A stretch of DNA of 64,000 bases from an uncultured Pelagibacteraceae bacterium (GCA_902623075.1 CACNSD010000003.1:1-64000), one strand, 5' to 3'; shown: positions 10,522-19,828, counted from the first letter of the stretch. Made by a program: numbers and translations. The notes: generated by a model not told the origin, from the sequence alone.

Positions 10522-11259
10522 TCAACCCATATACATGCCTCCATTAACATGCAAGGTTTCACCATTTATGTAACTTGATTGACTTGAACATAAAAATAGC
10601 ACTGCATTTGCAATGTCATCTGGCTCTCCTAGACGTCCAGAGGGGATTTTTGATATTATAGCCTCCCTAAATTTATCATCTAATTTATCTGTCATTGCTG
10701 TTTTAATAAATCCTGGTGAAATACAATTTATATTTATGTTTTTCTTAGCATACTCTAAGGCCAAACTTTTTGACATTGCAATAATTCCTGCCTTAGATGC
10801 AGTGTAATTAGCTTGCCCCAGGTTTCCTGTATGACCAACAACTGATGTTATATTTACAATTTTACCAGATTTTTTTTTTAACATTTTTTTAATTGCAAAT
10901 TTACTCATCAAAAAAGTAGATGTTAAGTTAACATCAATCACTTTTTGCCATTCTACCAAACTCATCCTAATTGCTAAATTGTCCTGCGTTATGCCAGCAT
11001 TGTTAACTATGCAGTCTAAACTACCCCCAAGTTCTTTGGTTGCGTTTTCAACAAATTCCTCAATTTTATTACTGAGAGAAATATCAAACTTTAATATTTT
11101 AATATTTCCATATTTAGTTTTTAGCTCTTCAAGTTTTTCTAATCTTGTTCCTGAAGCTAAAATATTTGCTCCAGACTGATTTAACTTTTCAATTATCGAA
11201 TTTCCAATCCCACCTGAAGCACCAGTAACAATAATATTTTTACCTTTTAAATCTATCAT
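10522..11259 (-). CDS. fabG: 3-oxoacyl-ACP reductase FabG
   Basis: NADPH-dependent reductase of the fatty-acid elongation cycle and a classical SDR fold. The 245-residue protein has the cofactor motif TGASGGIG near the N-terminus, NNAG (about 90), catalytic Ser in ITSVVG, and the YTASK active-site motif. The C-terminal FLCSSQSSYINGETLHVNGG is characteristic of FabG rather than a generic SDR. It overlaps fabD by 4 bases (ATGA) and is followed by acpP after 42 bases that hold nothing distinctive. Confidence 0.95.
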   Translation of the reverse strand: MIDLKGKNIIVTGASGGIGNSIIEKLNQSGANILASGTRLEKLEELKTKYGNIKILKFDISLSNKIEEFVENATKELGGSLDCIVNNAGITQDNLAIRMSLVEWQKVIDVNLTSTFLMSKFAIKKMLKKKSGKIVNITSVVGHTGNLGQANYTASKAGIIAMSKSLALEYAKKNININCISPGFIKTAMTDKLDDKFREAIISKIPSGRLGEPDDIANAVLFLCSSQSSYINGETLHVNGGMYMG

Positions 11260-12182
11260 ATTTTTAGCTTCTCAATATCGGTTTGATTATTAATACTATC
11301 AATTTTAACATCTTTATTTATTCTTTTTACCAGACCTGATAAAACTTTCCCAGGTCCAATTTCTATAAAATGGTTTACACCGTTTTCTATCATATTAATT
11401 ACGCTTTCTCTCCATCTAACTCTACTCTCTATTTGTTGAATCAAGAGTTTTTTAAGCTCATCTGGATCTTTTATTTCATTTGCTGTTACATTTGAGATTA
11501 ATTTGTTTTGTCCATTTCGAAAATGGAGTTTATTTAACGCTTTTGTCATAATTTTTGTTGCATTATTCATCAAATCGCAGTGAAAGGGTGCACTTACAGG
11601 AAGTTTAATATTTTTTATTAAATTATTTTTTAAAATTTGAATCAATTTTTCTAAATCCTCTGTTTTTCCGCTCAAAACGATTTGACCTTCAGAATTGTCA
11701 TTCGCAATTTGTACTTTTAAATTTTCTTTATGTTGTTTCAAAATATTTTCAATCACATCAACTGTTGAGCCTAATATCGCAACCATTCCTCCTTGTCCTT
11801 TAGGCACAGCATTTTGCATAGCATCCCCTCTGGTTCTTAATATTTTTAAAGTATCTGAAAAATCCAAATATCCTGCACATGATAAAGCTGAATATTCACC
11901 TAAAGAGTGTCCTGCAAAGTATTTTGCTTTATTTAAATCTAATTTGAATTCATTTTTTGCTACATTAAATATTGCGTAACTTATTAAAAATATTGCTGGT
12001 TGCGTGTTAGCCGTTAAATCTAATTCTTCCTTTGGCCCCTCTAAAATAAGCTTGGAGATAGAAAAATTTAATATATCATCTGCATGCTTGAATAGCTCTT
12101 TTACTATATTAAACTGCTCATAAAATTCTTTTCCCATTCCCACTATCTGAGATCCTTGACCAGGAAAAATTACTGAAAACAT
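11256..12182 (-). CDS. fabD: Malonyl-CoA:ACP transacylase FabD
   Basis: Loads malonyl units onto ACP. The 308-residue protein has FPGQGSQ at the N-terminus, the serine nucleophile elbow GHSLGEYSAL, the histidine region PVSAPFHCDLM, and the C-terminal EIGPGKVLSGL. It heads the fabD-fabG-acpP-gmk series and is divergent from rpsF, with 86 bases between the two starts. Length and motifs are standard. Confidence 0.96.
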   Translation of the reverse strand: MFSVIFPGQGSQIVGMGKEFYEQFNIVKELFKHADDILNFSISKLILEGPKEELDLTANTQPAIFLISYAIFNVAKNEFKLDLNKAKYFAGHSLGEYSALSCAGYLDFSDTLKILRTRGDAMQNAVPKGQGGMVAILGSTVDVIENILKQHKENLKVQIANDNSEGQIVLSGKTEDLEKLIQILKNNLIKNIKLPVSAPFHCDLMNNATKIMTKALNKLHFRNGQNKLISNVTANEIKDPDELKKLLIQQIESRVRWRESVINMIENGVNHFIEIGPGKVLSGLVKRINKDVKIDSINNQTDIEKLKI

Positions 12183-12207
12183 ATAAAAAAAACTATTATT
12201 TTGCCTT

Positions 12208-12236
12208 TTTAACTATTGTAATTGAACTTTTATAAT
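12208..12236 (+). promoter_or_regulatory. Candidate promoter for the rpsF-rpsR-rplI operon
   Basis: A perfect TATAAT hexamer lies at 12231-12236. A weak -35 match, TTTAAC, lies 17 bases upstream at 12208-12213. This would place the transcript start about 25 bases before the rpsF ATG at 12269. The -10 box is convincing, but in DNA this AT-rich chance matches are frequent and the -35 is poor. Confidence 0.4.
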
Positions 12237-12268
12237 AGTATATCCTCAATTTTTATTAAAGAACTTAA

Positions 12269-12622
12269 ATGAATTTATACGAACATACTATTATTGCTAG
12301 GCAAGATACTTCACCAAGTGAATTAAAGCAAATAACAGAAAAATATTCTAAAATTGTTGAAAAAAATGATGGTGAAATTGTGAAAACTGAAAATTGGGGA
12401 TTGCTAAACTTATCTTACCATATCAAAAAGAATAAAAAAGGAAGTTACATACACTTTAAAATAAAAGGTAAAGGAAATGTAATTGATGAATTGGAAAAAA
12501 ATGAAGCTATTGACAAAAAATTGCTAAGATATTTAACTGTTAGAGTAAAAAAATTTGACCTAGAAAAAAACTATTTTGGAAAAAAAGAAGAAAGTGAAAA
12601 AAAAGAAAGTGTAAAAAACTAA
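12269..12622 (+). CDS. rpsF: 30S ribosomal protein S6
   Basis: Small-subunit protein that pairs with S18 in the platform. The 117-residue protein shows [13 protein letters not shown] and the central [14 protein letters not shown] pattern, ending in a Lys/Glu-rich tail ([13 protein letters not shown]). It heads the classical S6-S18-L9 operon and its stop overlaps the rpsR ATG by one base. The leader before it does not contain the CCG box expected of the S6:S18-binding leader RNA seen in many bacteria. Confidence 0.97.
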   Translation: MNLYEHTIIARQDTSPSELKQITEKYSKIVEKNDGEIVKTENWGLLNLSYHIKKNKKGSYIHFKIKGKGNVIDELEKNEAIDKKLLRYLTVRVKKFDLEKNYFGKKEESEKKESVKN

Positions 12623-12894
12623 TGCCAAAAAGACAAAGTGGAAACAAAAAAAGTAGACAAAGTAACTTTGCAAAACTAAGTATTTTCCAACCAAATAAAT
12701 ATAAATTCAAAAAAACATGTCCATTATCTGTTAAAGGTGCCCCAGAGGTAAATTATAAAAATATTAAACTTTTAAAAAAATATGTCTCTGAAAACGGCAA
12801 AATTTTACCCTCAAGAATTACTAATGTGTGTCAAAAAAAACAAAGAGAACTCGCTCTTTCTATCAAAAGAGCAAGAAACCTAGCATTAATATAA
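12622..12894 (+). CDS. rpsR: 30S ribosomal protein S18
   Basis: 90-residue basic protein with the S18 core [21 protein letters not shown], then [20 protein letters not shown]. It starts at the last base of rpsF and ends one base before rplI, so the three ribosomal genes form one tight unit. The N-terminal 25 residues are basic and longer than the minimal S18, as in other alphaproteobacteria. Confidence 0.97.
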   Translation: MPKRQSGNKKSRQSNFAKLSIFQPNKYKFKKTCPLSVKGAPEVNYKNIKLLKKYVSENGKILPSRITNVCQKKQRELALSIKRARNLALI

Positions 12895-12895
12895 A

Positions 12896-13354
12896 ATGAA
12901 AGTAATATTATTAGAAAACATAAAAAGAATAGGATCTATTGGTGAAGTGATAGATGTAAAAAGAGGTTTTGCCAGAAACTTTCTGATTGCTAACAAAAAG
13001 GCTTTGTATGCTTCAAAAGAAAACATAAAAGAAGTAGATAAAATAAAAGCGGAATTATCTAAAAAAGATAACGAAAAGAAAAAAGATGCTTCTCAAATTG
13101 CAGAACAAATTAATGGTAAAGAATATTCTGTTAAAAAACTAAGTACTGAAAACAATGAATTATATGGTTCAGTTAAACCAACTGAAATTTCAAAACTTAT
13201 TCAAGATGAAAACAAAATTGATATAAAACCATCAATGATACAACCAATTGATGAAATTAAAGCTTTAGGAAAATTTAGAGTAAAAATTTCTTTACACTCG
13301 GAAGTTGATGCTGAAATTACTATCAATGTTACTTCAGCCGATACAATTCAGTAA
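12896..13354 (+). CDS. rplI: 50S ribosomal protein L9
   Basis: Elongated large-subunit protein of 152 residues. The N-terminal RNA-binding domain is clear (MKVILLENIKRIGSIGEVID, then VKRGFARNFLI with the conserved Gly/Phe pattern). A connecting Lys-rich helix runs from about 45 to 80, and the C-terminal domain ends in the mixed strand DAEITINVTSA. It is last of the ribosomal trio, with 67 bases to dnaB. Confidence 0.97.
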   Translation: MKVILLENIKRIGSIGEVIDVKRGFARNFLIANKKALYASKENIKEVDKIKAELSKKDNEKKKDASQIAEQINGKEYSVKKLSTENNELYGSVKPTEISKLIQDENKIDIKPSMIQPIDEIKALGKFRVKISLHSEVDAEITINVTSADTIQ

Positions 13355-13393
13355 TTATACATCTTTTTCCCCAGTATAAATTTATAATTTGAT

Positions 13394-13420
13394 TTGACAA
13401 TTTTTTAGCTAAATTATCCT
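13394..13420 (+). promoter_or_regulatory. Candidate promoter before dnaB
   Basis: A perfect -35 hexamer TTGACA lies at 13394-13399 and TATCCT at 13415-13420, with a 15-base spacer (shorter than the usual 17). The -10 box ends one base before the dnaB ATG at 13422. If used as written, transcription would begin at or just inside the start codon. No Shine-Dalgarno sequence precedes the ATG. The box may instead be fortuitous, with dnaB transcribed from upstream. Confidence 0.3.
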
Positions 13421-13421
13421 T

Positions 13422-14840
13422 ATGGATAATAATTTGAGTTTAGTTAAAGATCAATTTAAAGAATTACCAAACAACGTTGAGGCTGAACAAGCTGTAATAG
13501 GATCTATACTTGTTAGTAATGATATTTTTGATGAAATAAATACAATAATTTCTAGTACTAACTTTTTTGACCCAATGCATCAAAAAATATTCGATGCGGT
13601 TGAAAGTCTTATCTACAAAGGAATGTTGGCTAATCCAATTACATTAAAAAATTATTTTGAAGATGAAAAAGATGATCTAAATGTACCAGAATATTTGGTT
13701 AAAATTACAAAGTTTTCTACGTCGGTTAGGCAAGCAATAGAATATTCAAAAATAATTTATGATATGTTTGTTAGAAGAGAATTAATAAAAATTTCTGAAC
13801 AAACAATTGATAGCGCAAAAGTAAATGATCTTGATACAAACGGACAATCTATAATAGAAAGCTCTGAAAGATTATTATTCGACTTAGCTGAAAAAGGTTC
13901 TTTCAATTCTTCTTTAATAAAATTTGATGAAGCAATGAAACAAACAATTGAGATGGCTTCAGCTGCTTATAAGAACGAGGAGGGAATCGTTGGTGTTCCA
14001 ACTGGTTTAAGAGATTTAGATGATAAGCTCGGTGGTTTACATCAATCAGATTTAATTATTATTGCTGGTCGTCCATCAATGGGTAAAACATCACTTGCAA
14101 CAAATATAGCTTTTAATGCTGCACAAAAATTACAACAAAGTGGTAAGAAATCTTCTATTGCTTTTTTTTCACTTGAAATGTCTTCAGAACAATTATCTAC
14201 AAGAATTATTTCTGAACAAGCCAGAATTAGTTCTAATGATATAAGAAGAGGAAGAATATCTGACGATCAATTTGATAAGTTTTTAGAAACTTCAAAAAAT
14301 ATTTCTGAACTACCACTTTATATTGATGAAACTCCAGCAATAAGTATTGCTGCTCTTAGTAATCGAGCAAGACGTATTAAAAGACTTTTTGGTCTCAATA
14401 TGATTGTGGTTGATTATATTCAATTAATGAGAGGAACTACATTTAACAAGGATGGAAGGGTTCAAGAAATATCGCAAATTACCCAAGGACTAAAAGCAAT
14501 AGCCAAAGAGCTTTCTGTCCCTGTAGTGGCTCTTTCGCAGTTGTCTCGACAGGTAGAACAGAGAGATGATCATAAGCCTCAATTGGCAGACTTAAGAGAG
14601 TCCGGTTCAATTGAACAAGATGCTGATGTTGTAATGTTTGTTTACAGAGAAGGATATTATTTACAGAGAAAAGAACCAAGAGAAGCAACTGTTGAACATG
14701 CAGAGTGGCAAGCAAAAATGAATGAAGTTGCACATTTAGCTCAAATTATAATTGGAAAACAAAGACACGGTCCTATTGGTAATGTAACTCTTGAATTTGA
14801 AGAAAGATTTACAAAATTTAAGGATACTCAATTAAGTTAA
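13422..14840 (+). CDS. dnaB: Replicative DNA helicase DnaB
   Basis: Hexameric helicase that unwinds the replication fork. The 472-residue protein has the N-terminal primase-interaction domain, beginning LPNNVEAEQAVIGSIL, and a RecA-like motor domain. In the motor domain are Walker A GRPSMGKTS (about 216), Walker B MIVVDYIQLM, and the DLRESGSIEQDADVV motif. Gene order rplI-dnaB is widespread. An 84-codon reverse-strand frame inside it (14479-14733) is a shadow with no protein-like features. Confidence 0.97.
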   Translation: MDNNLSLVKDQFKELPNNVEAEQAVIGSILVSNDIFDEINTIISSTNFFDPMHQKIFDAVESLIYKGMLANPITLKNYFEDEKDDLNVPEYLVKITKFSTSVRQAIEYSKIIYDMFVRRELIKISEQTIDSAKVNDLDTNGQSIIESSERLLFDLAEKGSFNSSLIKFDEAMKQTIEMASAAYKNEEGIVGVPTGLRDLDDKLGGLHQSDLIIIAGRPSMGKTSLATNIAFNAAQKLQQSGKKSSIAFFSLEMSSEQLSTRIISEQARISSNDIRRGRISDDQFDKFLETSKNISELPLYIDETPAISIAALSNRARRIKRLFGLNMIVVDYIQLMRGTTFNKDGRVQEISQITQGLKAIAKELSVPVVALSQLSRQVEQRDDHKPQLADLRESGSIEQDADVVMFVYREGYYLQRKEPREATVEHAEWQAKMNEVAHLAQIIIGKQRHGPIGNVTLEFEERFTKFKDTQLS

Positions 14841-14861
14841 TTTCCAATATAAAGAGCTTGA

Positions 14862-17258
14862 ATGATAGCTCATTTTTATCAAAACGTTATCCTAAAAAAT
14901 CCTAAAGCAATATTTGTATTATTAATTATTGCTATTTTAAGTTTTGGATACTATTCAAAAAATTTTAGGCTAGATGCTTCATCAGAAACCTTGTTAATAG
15001 AAGGTGATCCAGATTTAGCATACTTGAAAGAAGTCTCTAAAAGATATGGATCTAAAGAATTTTTAATTCTTACTTATACACCAAATGAGGGAATGGCAAC
15101 TGACTCATCAATTAATAATTTATTAAGTTTAAAATATAAAATTCAGAGTCTCAATTGGGTCCATAGTGTGATTACATTATTAGATATTCCACTTTTAAAT
15201 AATTCAGAAGCTCCTCTTCAAGAGAGACTAGAAAGCTTCAAAACATTAAAAGATGAAGATGTTGATAGAGATCGAGGTTTTAAAGAAATTTTAAATAGTC
15301 CTGTTTTTAGAAATTTTGTAATTAGCGAAGATGGTAAAACCAGTGGTATTATTGTTAATATAAAACAGTCTCAAGAATTAGAAGATATAGAAAATAAATC
15401 AAAAAAAGAAATTGAACTAATTAAAGATCAAATCAAAAAACAAAACCACCAGAATATTTTAGAAATTAGACAAGTTATACAAAGTTATGGTGATGTTGGA
15501 AAAATATATCTTGGAGGAATACCAATGATTGCTGATGATATGATGACTTTTATCAAAAGCGATATAATTGTTTTTGGTTTAGGAGTTCTATTATTTATAA
15601 TTGCTACTTTATGGTTTGTTTTTAGAAATCTTCTTTGGATTGTGGTTCCTATAAGCAGTTGTCTTTTTTCTGTAATAATAATGATGGGATTACTTGGATT
15701 GCTAGGATGGAAAGTTACAGTCATCTCATCAAATTTTATCGCACTGATGTTGATTTTAACAATGGCAATGAATATTCATATGAGTACAAGGTTTCTACAG
15801 ATTAAAAAAGATTTTCCATCAAAAAATAATTTTGAAATTATTTCCTTAACCACTTCAAAAATGTTTTGGCCAATCCTTTATACTGTTCTAACAACAATTT
15901 TTGCATTCTTATCTTTAATTTTTAGTGAAATAAAACCTATTATTGATTTTGGTTGGATGATGACTTTTGGTTTGATTACATCATTTATCATTACATTTAC
16001 TTTGCTACCTACCCTTTTAAACTTTGCTCCCACAAATAATATCTCAGTGAAGAAAGAACAAAAATCTAAAATTACAAATTTACTTAGTTTAATTTCTATA
16101 AATTATAAAAACTCTATCTTCTTAGTAACTGGAATAGTTATAATATTCAGCATTACTGGAATAAGTAAGCTTGAAGTTGAAAATAGTTTTATAAATTACT
16201 TTGATAAGAATACTGAAATTTATAAAGGCATGAAACTTATAGATGAGGAGCTAGGTGGAACCACTCCTTTAGAGGTTATTATAAAATTTCCGAAGAAAGA
16301 AAAAGTAAAAAAATCTGGGGAAGACGATGAATTTGACGATTGGGGTGATGAAGAAGATACTAATGATGAAAAATATTGGTTTACCAAAGATAAAATTGAT
16401 CTAATTACATCTATTCATAATTACTTAGATAGCTTACCTGAAATTGGAAAAGTTCTATCTTTTTCATCAATTATAGAAGTAGCTACTCAATTAAACAACA
16501 ACAAGCCTTTAGGCACTTTAGAAATGGGAGTGCTTTACTCTAAAATTCCTGAGAGCATTAAAACTGAAATCATTGATCCCTATCTTTCAATTAAAGATAA
16601 TGAAGCTAGAATTAGTTTAAGAATTATAGACTCTAAAGAAGATTTAAGAAGAAATGATTTAATTAACAAAATCAATTTTGATCTAAAAAATAAATTTGGT
16701 TTAGAAGAAAAAGATTATAAACTAGCAGGTGTATTAATATTATTTAATAATTTATTACAAAGTTTATTTAAATCTCAAATTTTAACATTGGGATTGGTTA
16801 TGATTGGAATATTTTCAATGTTCATAGTCTTATTTAGAAATGTTAAGCTTTCGTTGATTGGTGTTGTTCCAAATTTTATTGCTGCTTTTTTTATATTAGG
16901 AATAATTGGATTGTTAAAAATACCTTTAGATATGATGACCATAACTATTGCAGCAATTACAATAGGAATTGCAGTAGATAACAGCATTCACTATATTTAC
17001 CGATTTAAAGAAGAGTTTAGCAAAATTAAGGATTATAATAAGACGTTAAAAACTTGTCATTCAACTGTCGGTGTTGCTATACTCAACACTTCAATTACTA
17101 TAGTTTTTGGATTTTCAATTTTAGTTTTATCAAAGTTTATCCCAACAATTTATTTTGGTGTGTTTACAGGACTAGCTATGTTATTAGCTATGATATCGGT
17201 ATTAACACTACTTCCTGCATTGATTTTAATTATTAAACCTTTTGGCAAATCATCTTAA
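14862..17258 (+). CDS. MMPL/RND-superfamily membrane transporter
   Basis: The 798-residue protein has two repeated halves. Each half has one membrane helix, a large periplasmic domain, then a bundle of five helices, the layout of MMPL/HpnN-type exporters. Both bundles carry the RND-like stretch with a small-residue/charged pattern (MTITIAAITIGIAVDNSIH in the second). Members move lipids or hydrophobic compounds out of the inner membrane; the substrate here is unknown. A strongly acidic tract, GEDDEFDDWGDEED, sits at about 486-499 in the second periplasmic domain. It follows dnaB by 21 bases and overlaps cvpA by one base. Confidence 0.85.
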   Translation: MIAHFYQNVILKNPKAIFVLLIIAILSFGYYSKNFRLDASSETLLIEGDPDLAYLKEVSKRYGSKEFLILTYTPNEGMATDSSINNLLSLKYKIQSLNWVHSVITLLDIPLLNNSEAPLQERLESFKTLKDEDVDRDRGFKEILNSPVFRNFVISEDGKTSGIIVNIKQSQELEDIENKSKKEIELIKDQIKKQNHQNILEIRQVIQSYGDVGKIYLGGIPMIADDMMTFIKSDIIVFGLGVLLFIIATLWFVFRNLLWIVVPISSCLFSVIIMMGLLGLLGWKVTVISSNFIALMLILTMAMNIHMSTRFLQIKKDFPSKNNFEIISLTTSKMFWPILYTVLTTIFAFLSLIFSEIKPIIDFGWMMTFGLITSFIITFTLLPTLLNFAPTNNISVKKEQKSKITNLLSLISINYKNSIFLVTGIVIIFSITGISKLEVENSFINYFDKNTEIYKGMKLIDEELGGTTPLEVIIKFPKKEKVKKSGEDDEFDDWGDEEDTNDEKYWFTKDKIDLITSIHNYLDSLPEIGKVLSFSSIIEVATQLNNNKPLGTLEMGVLYSKIPESIKTEIIDPYLSIKDNEARISLRIIDSKEDLRRNDLINKINFDLKNKFGLEEKDYKLAGVLILFNNLLQSLFKSQILTLGLVMIGIFSMFIVLFRNVKLSLIGVVPNFIAAFFILGIIGLLKIPLDMMTITIAAITIGIAVDNSIHYIYRFKEEFSKIKDYNKTLKTCHSTVGVAILNTSITIVFGFSILVLSKFIPTIYFGVFTGLAMLLAMISVLTLLPALILIIKPFGKSS

Positions 17259-17803
17259 TGTTAGAAATCATAGAAGATTTTTATAAAGCAACATCAATAA
17301 TTGATTTAATTTATTTAATTTTAACAATCCTTTCTTTGATAAATTGTTACAAAAAGGGCTTCATTTTAAGTATTCTCTCAATGGCTAAATGGTTGCTTGC
17401 ATACATAATTACATTAATTCTATTTCCAAAAATTAAACCATATGTAAAAGACATAATTGATAACGAATATGTGCTCGATGTTAGTTTAGGAATAATAATA
17501 TTTGTCGTTGTTATTTTTTTAGTTTTATTAATTAATAAAGGAATCAGTAAAGCAGTTAGATATACAGGAATCGGTGGCTTAGATACAACATTTGGATTCT
17601 TTTTTGGTTTTATAAGAGCTTACATTATTTCTGTATGTATCTTTTCAGGTGTTCATATCGTTTATAATTATGATAAATGGCCAATAAATTTTGATAAATC
17701 ATACGTCTTTCCATATTTAGAAAAAGGTAGTAGTTATCTGATAAAAGAATTTCCAAATGAAAAAACATATCAAGATTCTAAAGAAAAAATTACAGAACTA
17801 TAA
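17258..17803 (+). CDS. cvpA: CvpA family inner-membrane protein
   Basis: 181 residues with four hydrophobic segments in the first 135 residues and a charged C-terminal tail. CvpA was first linked to colicin V production in E. coli and lies next to purF in many proteobacteria, as it does here. The biochemical role is unsettled. The start overlaps the stop of the MMPL gene. The purF frame opens inside the last 16 codons of this gene, so the true purF start decides whether they overlap. Confidence 0.85.
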   Translation: MLEIIEDFYKATSIIDLIYLILTILSLINCYKKGFILSILSMAKWLLAYIITLILFPKIKPYVKDIIDNEYVLDVSLGIIIFVVVIFLVLLINKGISKAVRYTGIGGLDTTFGFFFGFIRAYIISVCIFSGVHIVYNYDKWPINFDKSYVFPYLEKGSSYLIKEFPNEKTYQDSKEKITEL

Positions 17804-17810
17804 TCCAAGA

Positions 17811-19238
17811 TTGAAGGAAGAGTGTGGAGTTTTTGGTATTAGCAATACAAAGGATGCTTCAGCTCTAACTGCGCTAGGGCTTCATGCCCTACAACATAGA
17901 GGTCAAGAAGGCTGTGGAATAGTTACTTTTGATGGTAAAAAGTATTATTCTGAAAAAAGATTTGGTTTAGTTGGTGATAATTTCAACAAAGAAAAAGTAC
18001 TTAACAATCTTAAGGGAAATTATGCGATTGGCCATAACAGATACAGCACAACTGGAAACAATATATTAAGAAATATACAGCCTTTTTTTGCTGACACCAA
18101 TGCAGGAGGTATTGGTGTTGCGCATAATGGAAATCTTACTAATTCAATTGCTTTGAGAAATAAATTAGTTGAAGATGGAGCTATATTTTACACTACTTCA
18201 GACACTGAAACGATTGTTCAGTTAATTGCTAAATCGAAAAGACCTAAAAAAATTGACAAAGTAATTGATGCAATTTTTCAAATTCAAGGCGGCTATGCAT
18301 TAGTGATGTTAACTCAAAACTCATTAATTGGGGTAAGGGATCCCTGCGGAATTAGGCCTTTAGTAATTGGTAAGCTTGGCAAAAGTTATGTTTTAGCATC
18401 AGAGACGTGTGCATTTGATATAATTGGTGCAAAATTTTTAAGAGAAGTTGAAAATGGCGAAATAGTTTTAATTGAAAATAACGAGCTGAAAAGTATTAAG
18501 CCCTTCCCTGCTAAAAAAGAAAGACCATGTGTATTTGAATATATTTATTTTTCAAGACCAGATAGTCTAATTGGAGGCAAAACAGCATACGAACATAGAA
18601 AAAACATCGGTAGAGAACTAGCAAAAGAAAATGATACTGATGCCGATATAGTAGTTCCAGTTCCAGATTCTGGGAATGCAGCTGCTATGGGATTTGCTCA
18701 AGAAATAAAAATGAATTTTGAACATGGATTAATTCGAAACCATTATGTTGGAAGAACTTTTATTGAACCCAGTCAAAAAATTAGGAGCTTGGGTGTAAAA
18801 TTAAAATTAAATGCTAATCAAACAACAATTAAAAATAAAAAAATTATTCTAATTGATGACTCTCTTGTTCGGGGAACAACGTCTTATAAAATAGTTAAAA
18901 TGCTTTACGATGCTGGTGCAAAAGAAGTTCATGTTAAAATTGCATGCCCTGAAATAAGATATCCAGATTTTTATGGTGTAGACACACCTACTAAAAAAGA
19001 ATTGTTAGCAGCAAATAAAACAAATGATGAAATTTGTAAATATATTGGAGCTAAATCCTTAAGATTTTTATCTTTAGATGGATTGTATAAAGCTATTGGT
19101 TTTGAAAAAAGAAACGAAACATTTCCGCAATTAACAGATCATTATTTTACTGGTGATTATCCTGTTGAATTAGTGGATGAATTAGGAGATAATAAAATAA
19201 CTCAATTATCTTTATTAAGTACTGGATTAAACAATTAA
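17811..19238 (+). CDS. purF: Amidophosphoribosyltransferase
   Basis: First committed step of purine synthesis: PRPP plus glutamine gives phosphoribosylamine. The protein has the N-terminal glutamine amidotransferase with nucleophile Cys in KEECGVFGI and a PRPP-binding type I phosphoribosyltransferase motif (KIILIDDSLVRGTTS). I start at TTG 17811, seven bases after the cvpA stop. This leaves a 4-residue leader before the Cys. An ATG at 17757 would add 18 residues and overlap cvpA by 47 bases. A short propeptide is normal for this family, so both are possible. The C-terminal metal-cluster-type cysteines of B. subtilis PurF were not checked residue by residue. Confidence 0.93.
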   Translation: MKEECGVFGISNTKDASALTALGLHALQHRGQEGCGIVTFDGKKYYSEKRFGLVGDNFNKEKVLNNLKGNYAIGHNRYSTTGNNILRNIQPFFADTNAGGIGVAHNGNLTNSIALRNKLVEDGAIFYTTSDTETIVQLIAKSKRPKKIDKVIDAIFQIQGGYALVMLTQNSLIGVRDPCGIRPLVIGKLGKSYVLASETCAFDIIGAKFLREVENGEIVLIENNELKSIKPFPAKKERPCVFEYIYFSRPDSLIGGKTAYEHRKNIGRELAKENDTDADIVVPVPDSGNAAAMGFAQEIKMNFEHGLIRNHYVGRTFIEPSQKIRSLGVKLKLNANQTTIKNKKIILIDDSLVRGTTSYKIVKMLYDAGAKEVHVKIACPEIRYPDFYGVDTPTKKELLAANKTNDEICKYIGAKSLRFLSLDGLYKAIGFEKRNETFPQLTDHYFTGDYPVELVDELGDNKITQLSLLSTGLNN

Positions 19239-19241
19239 GTT

Positions 19242-19799
19242 ATGAAAACAGTAAATTTTACTGAAATGAAAAATGGAACTAAGGAAGATTATGAGCTTCT
19301 TGAAAAATTAGAGAAAAATTTTGAGAGACAAACAGCTGATAGAATTTTAAATTATTTATCTAAACAAACTTCAACTTTAGAAGGTTATAAAATCACTAGA
19401 TTAGAACACTCTTTACAAGCTGCAACAAGAGCTTTTAAAAATAAGGAAAGTGATGAAATGGTTGTTGCAACTTTATTGCATGATATTGGAGATGATCTTG
19501 CTCCAATGAATCATTCTCAATACGCTGCATCCATATTAAGACCTTATGTTTCCGAGAGAACTTATTGGATTATTCTTCATCATGGTCTTTTTCAAACTTT
19601 CTACAGTGCTGATCATTTAGGTGGTGATAAAAATGCAAGAGATCAGTTTAAAAACCATAAATATTATAAAGACACAATAGATTTTTGTGAAAAATATGAT
19701 CAGTGCTCGTTTGATCCTGATTATAAAAGTATGACTTTGGATGATTTTAGGCCATTAGTTAAAAAAATATTTTCCAGAGAGCCTTATTATCATCTTTAA
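19242..19799 (+). CDS. HD-domain protein of the COG4341 type
   Basis: 185-residue soluble protein with an HD-domain metal pattern: His56 (LEHSLQAAT), His80-Asp81 (LLHDIGDD), His91 (NHSQ), His113/114 (LHHG) and Asp153 (KYDQCSFD). The spacing resembles the PhnZ/MIOX-like oxygenase branch as well as predicted HD phosphohydrolases. The Tyr and Glu I recall from PhnZ before the first His are not in the same places here. Function is therefore open: hydrolase or di-iron oxygenase. It sits 3 bases after purF and before gshA, all on one strand. Confidence 0.75.
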   Translation: MKTVNFTEMKNGTKEDYELLEKLEKNFERQTADRILNYLSKQTSTLEGYKITRLEHSLQAATRAFKNKESDEMVVATLLHDIGDDLAPMNHSQYAASILRPYVSERTYWIILHHGLFQTFYSADHLGGDKNARDQFKNHKYYKDTIDFCEKYDQCSFDPDYKSMTLDDFRPLVKKIFSREPYYHL

Positions 19800-19828
19800 A
19801 TTTACATATAAATCAGTACTTAAAGCTC

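Noticed and set aside
12183-12268. S6:S18-binding leader RNA before rpsF
   Set aside because: The known motif needs a CCG box in a stem; the 86-base leader contains no CCG and no stable hairpin.
14479-14733. 84-codon reverse frame within dnaB
   Set aside because: Leu/Gln-rich composition typical of antisense reading of a conserved gene; no start context or motif.
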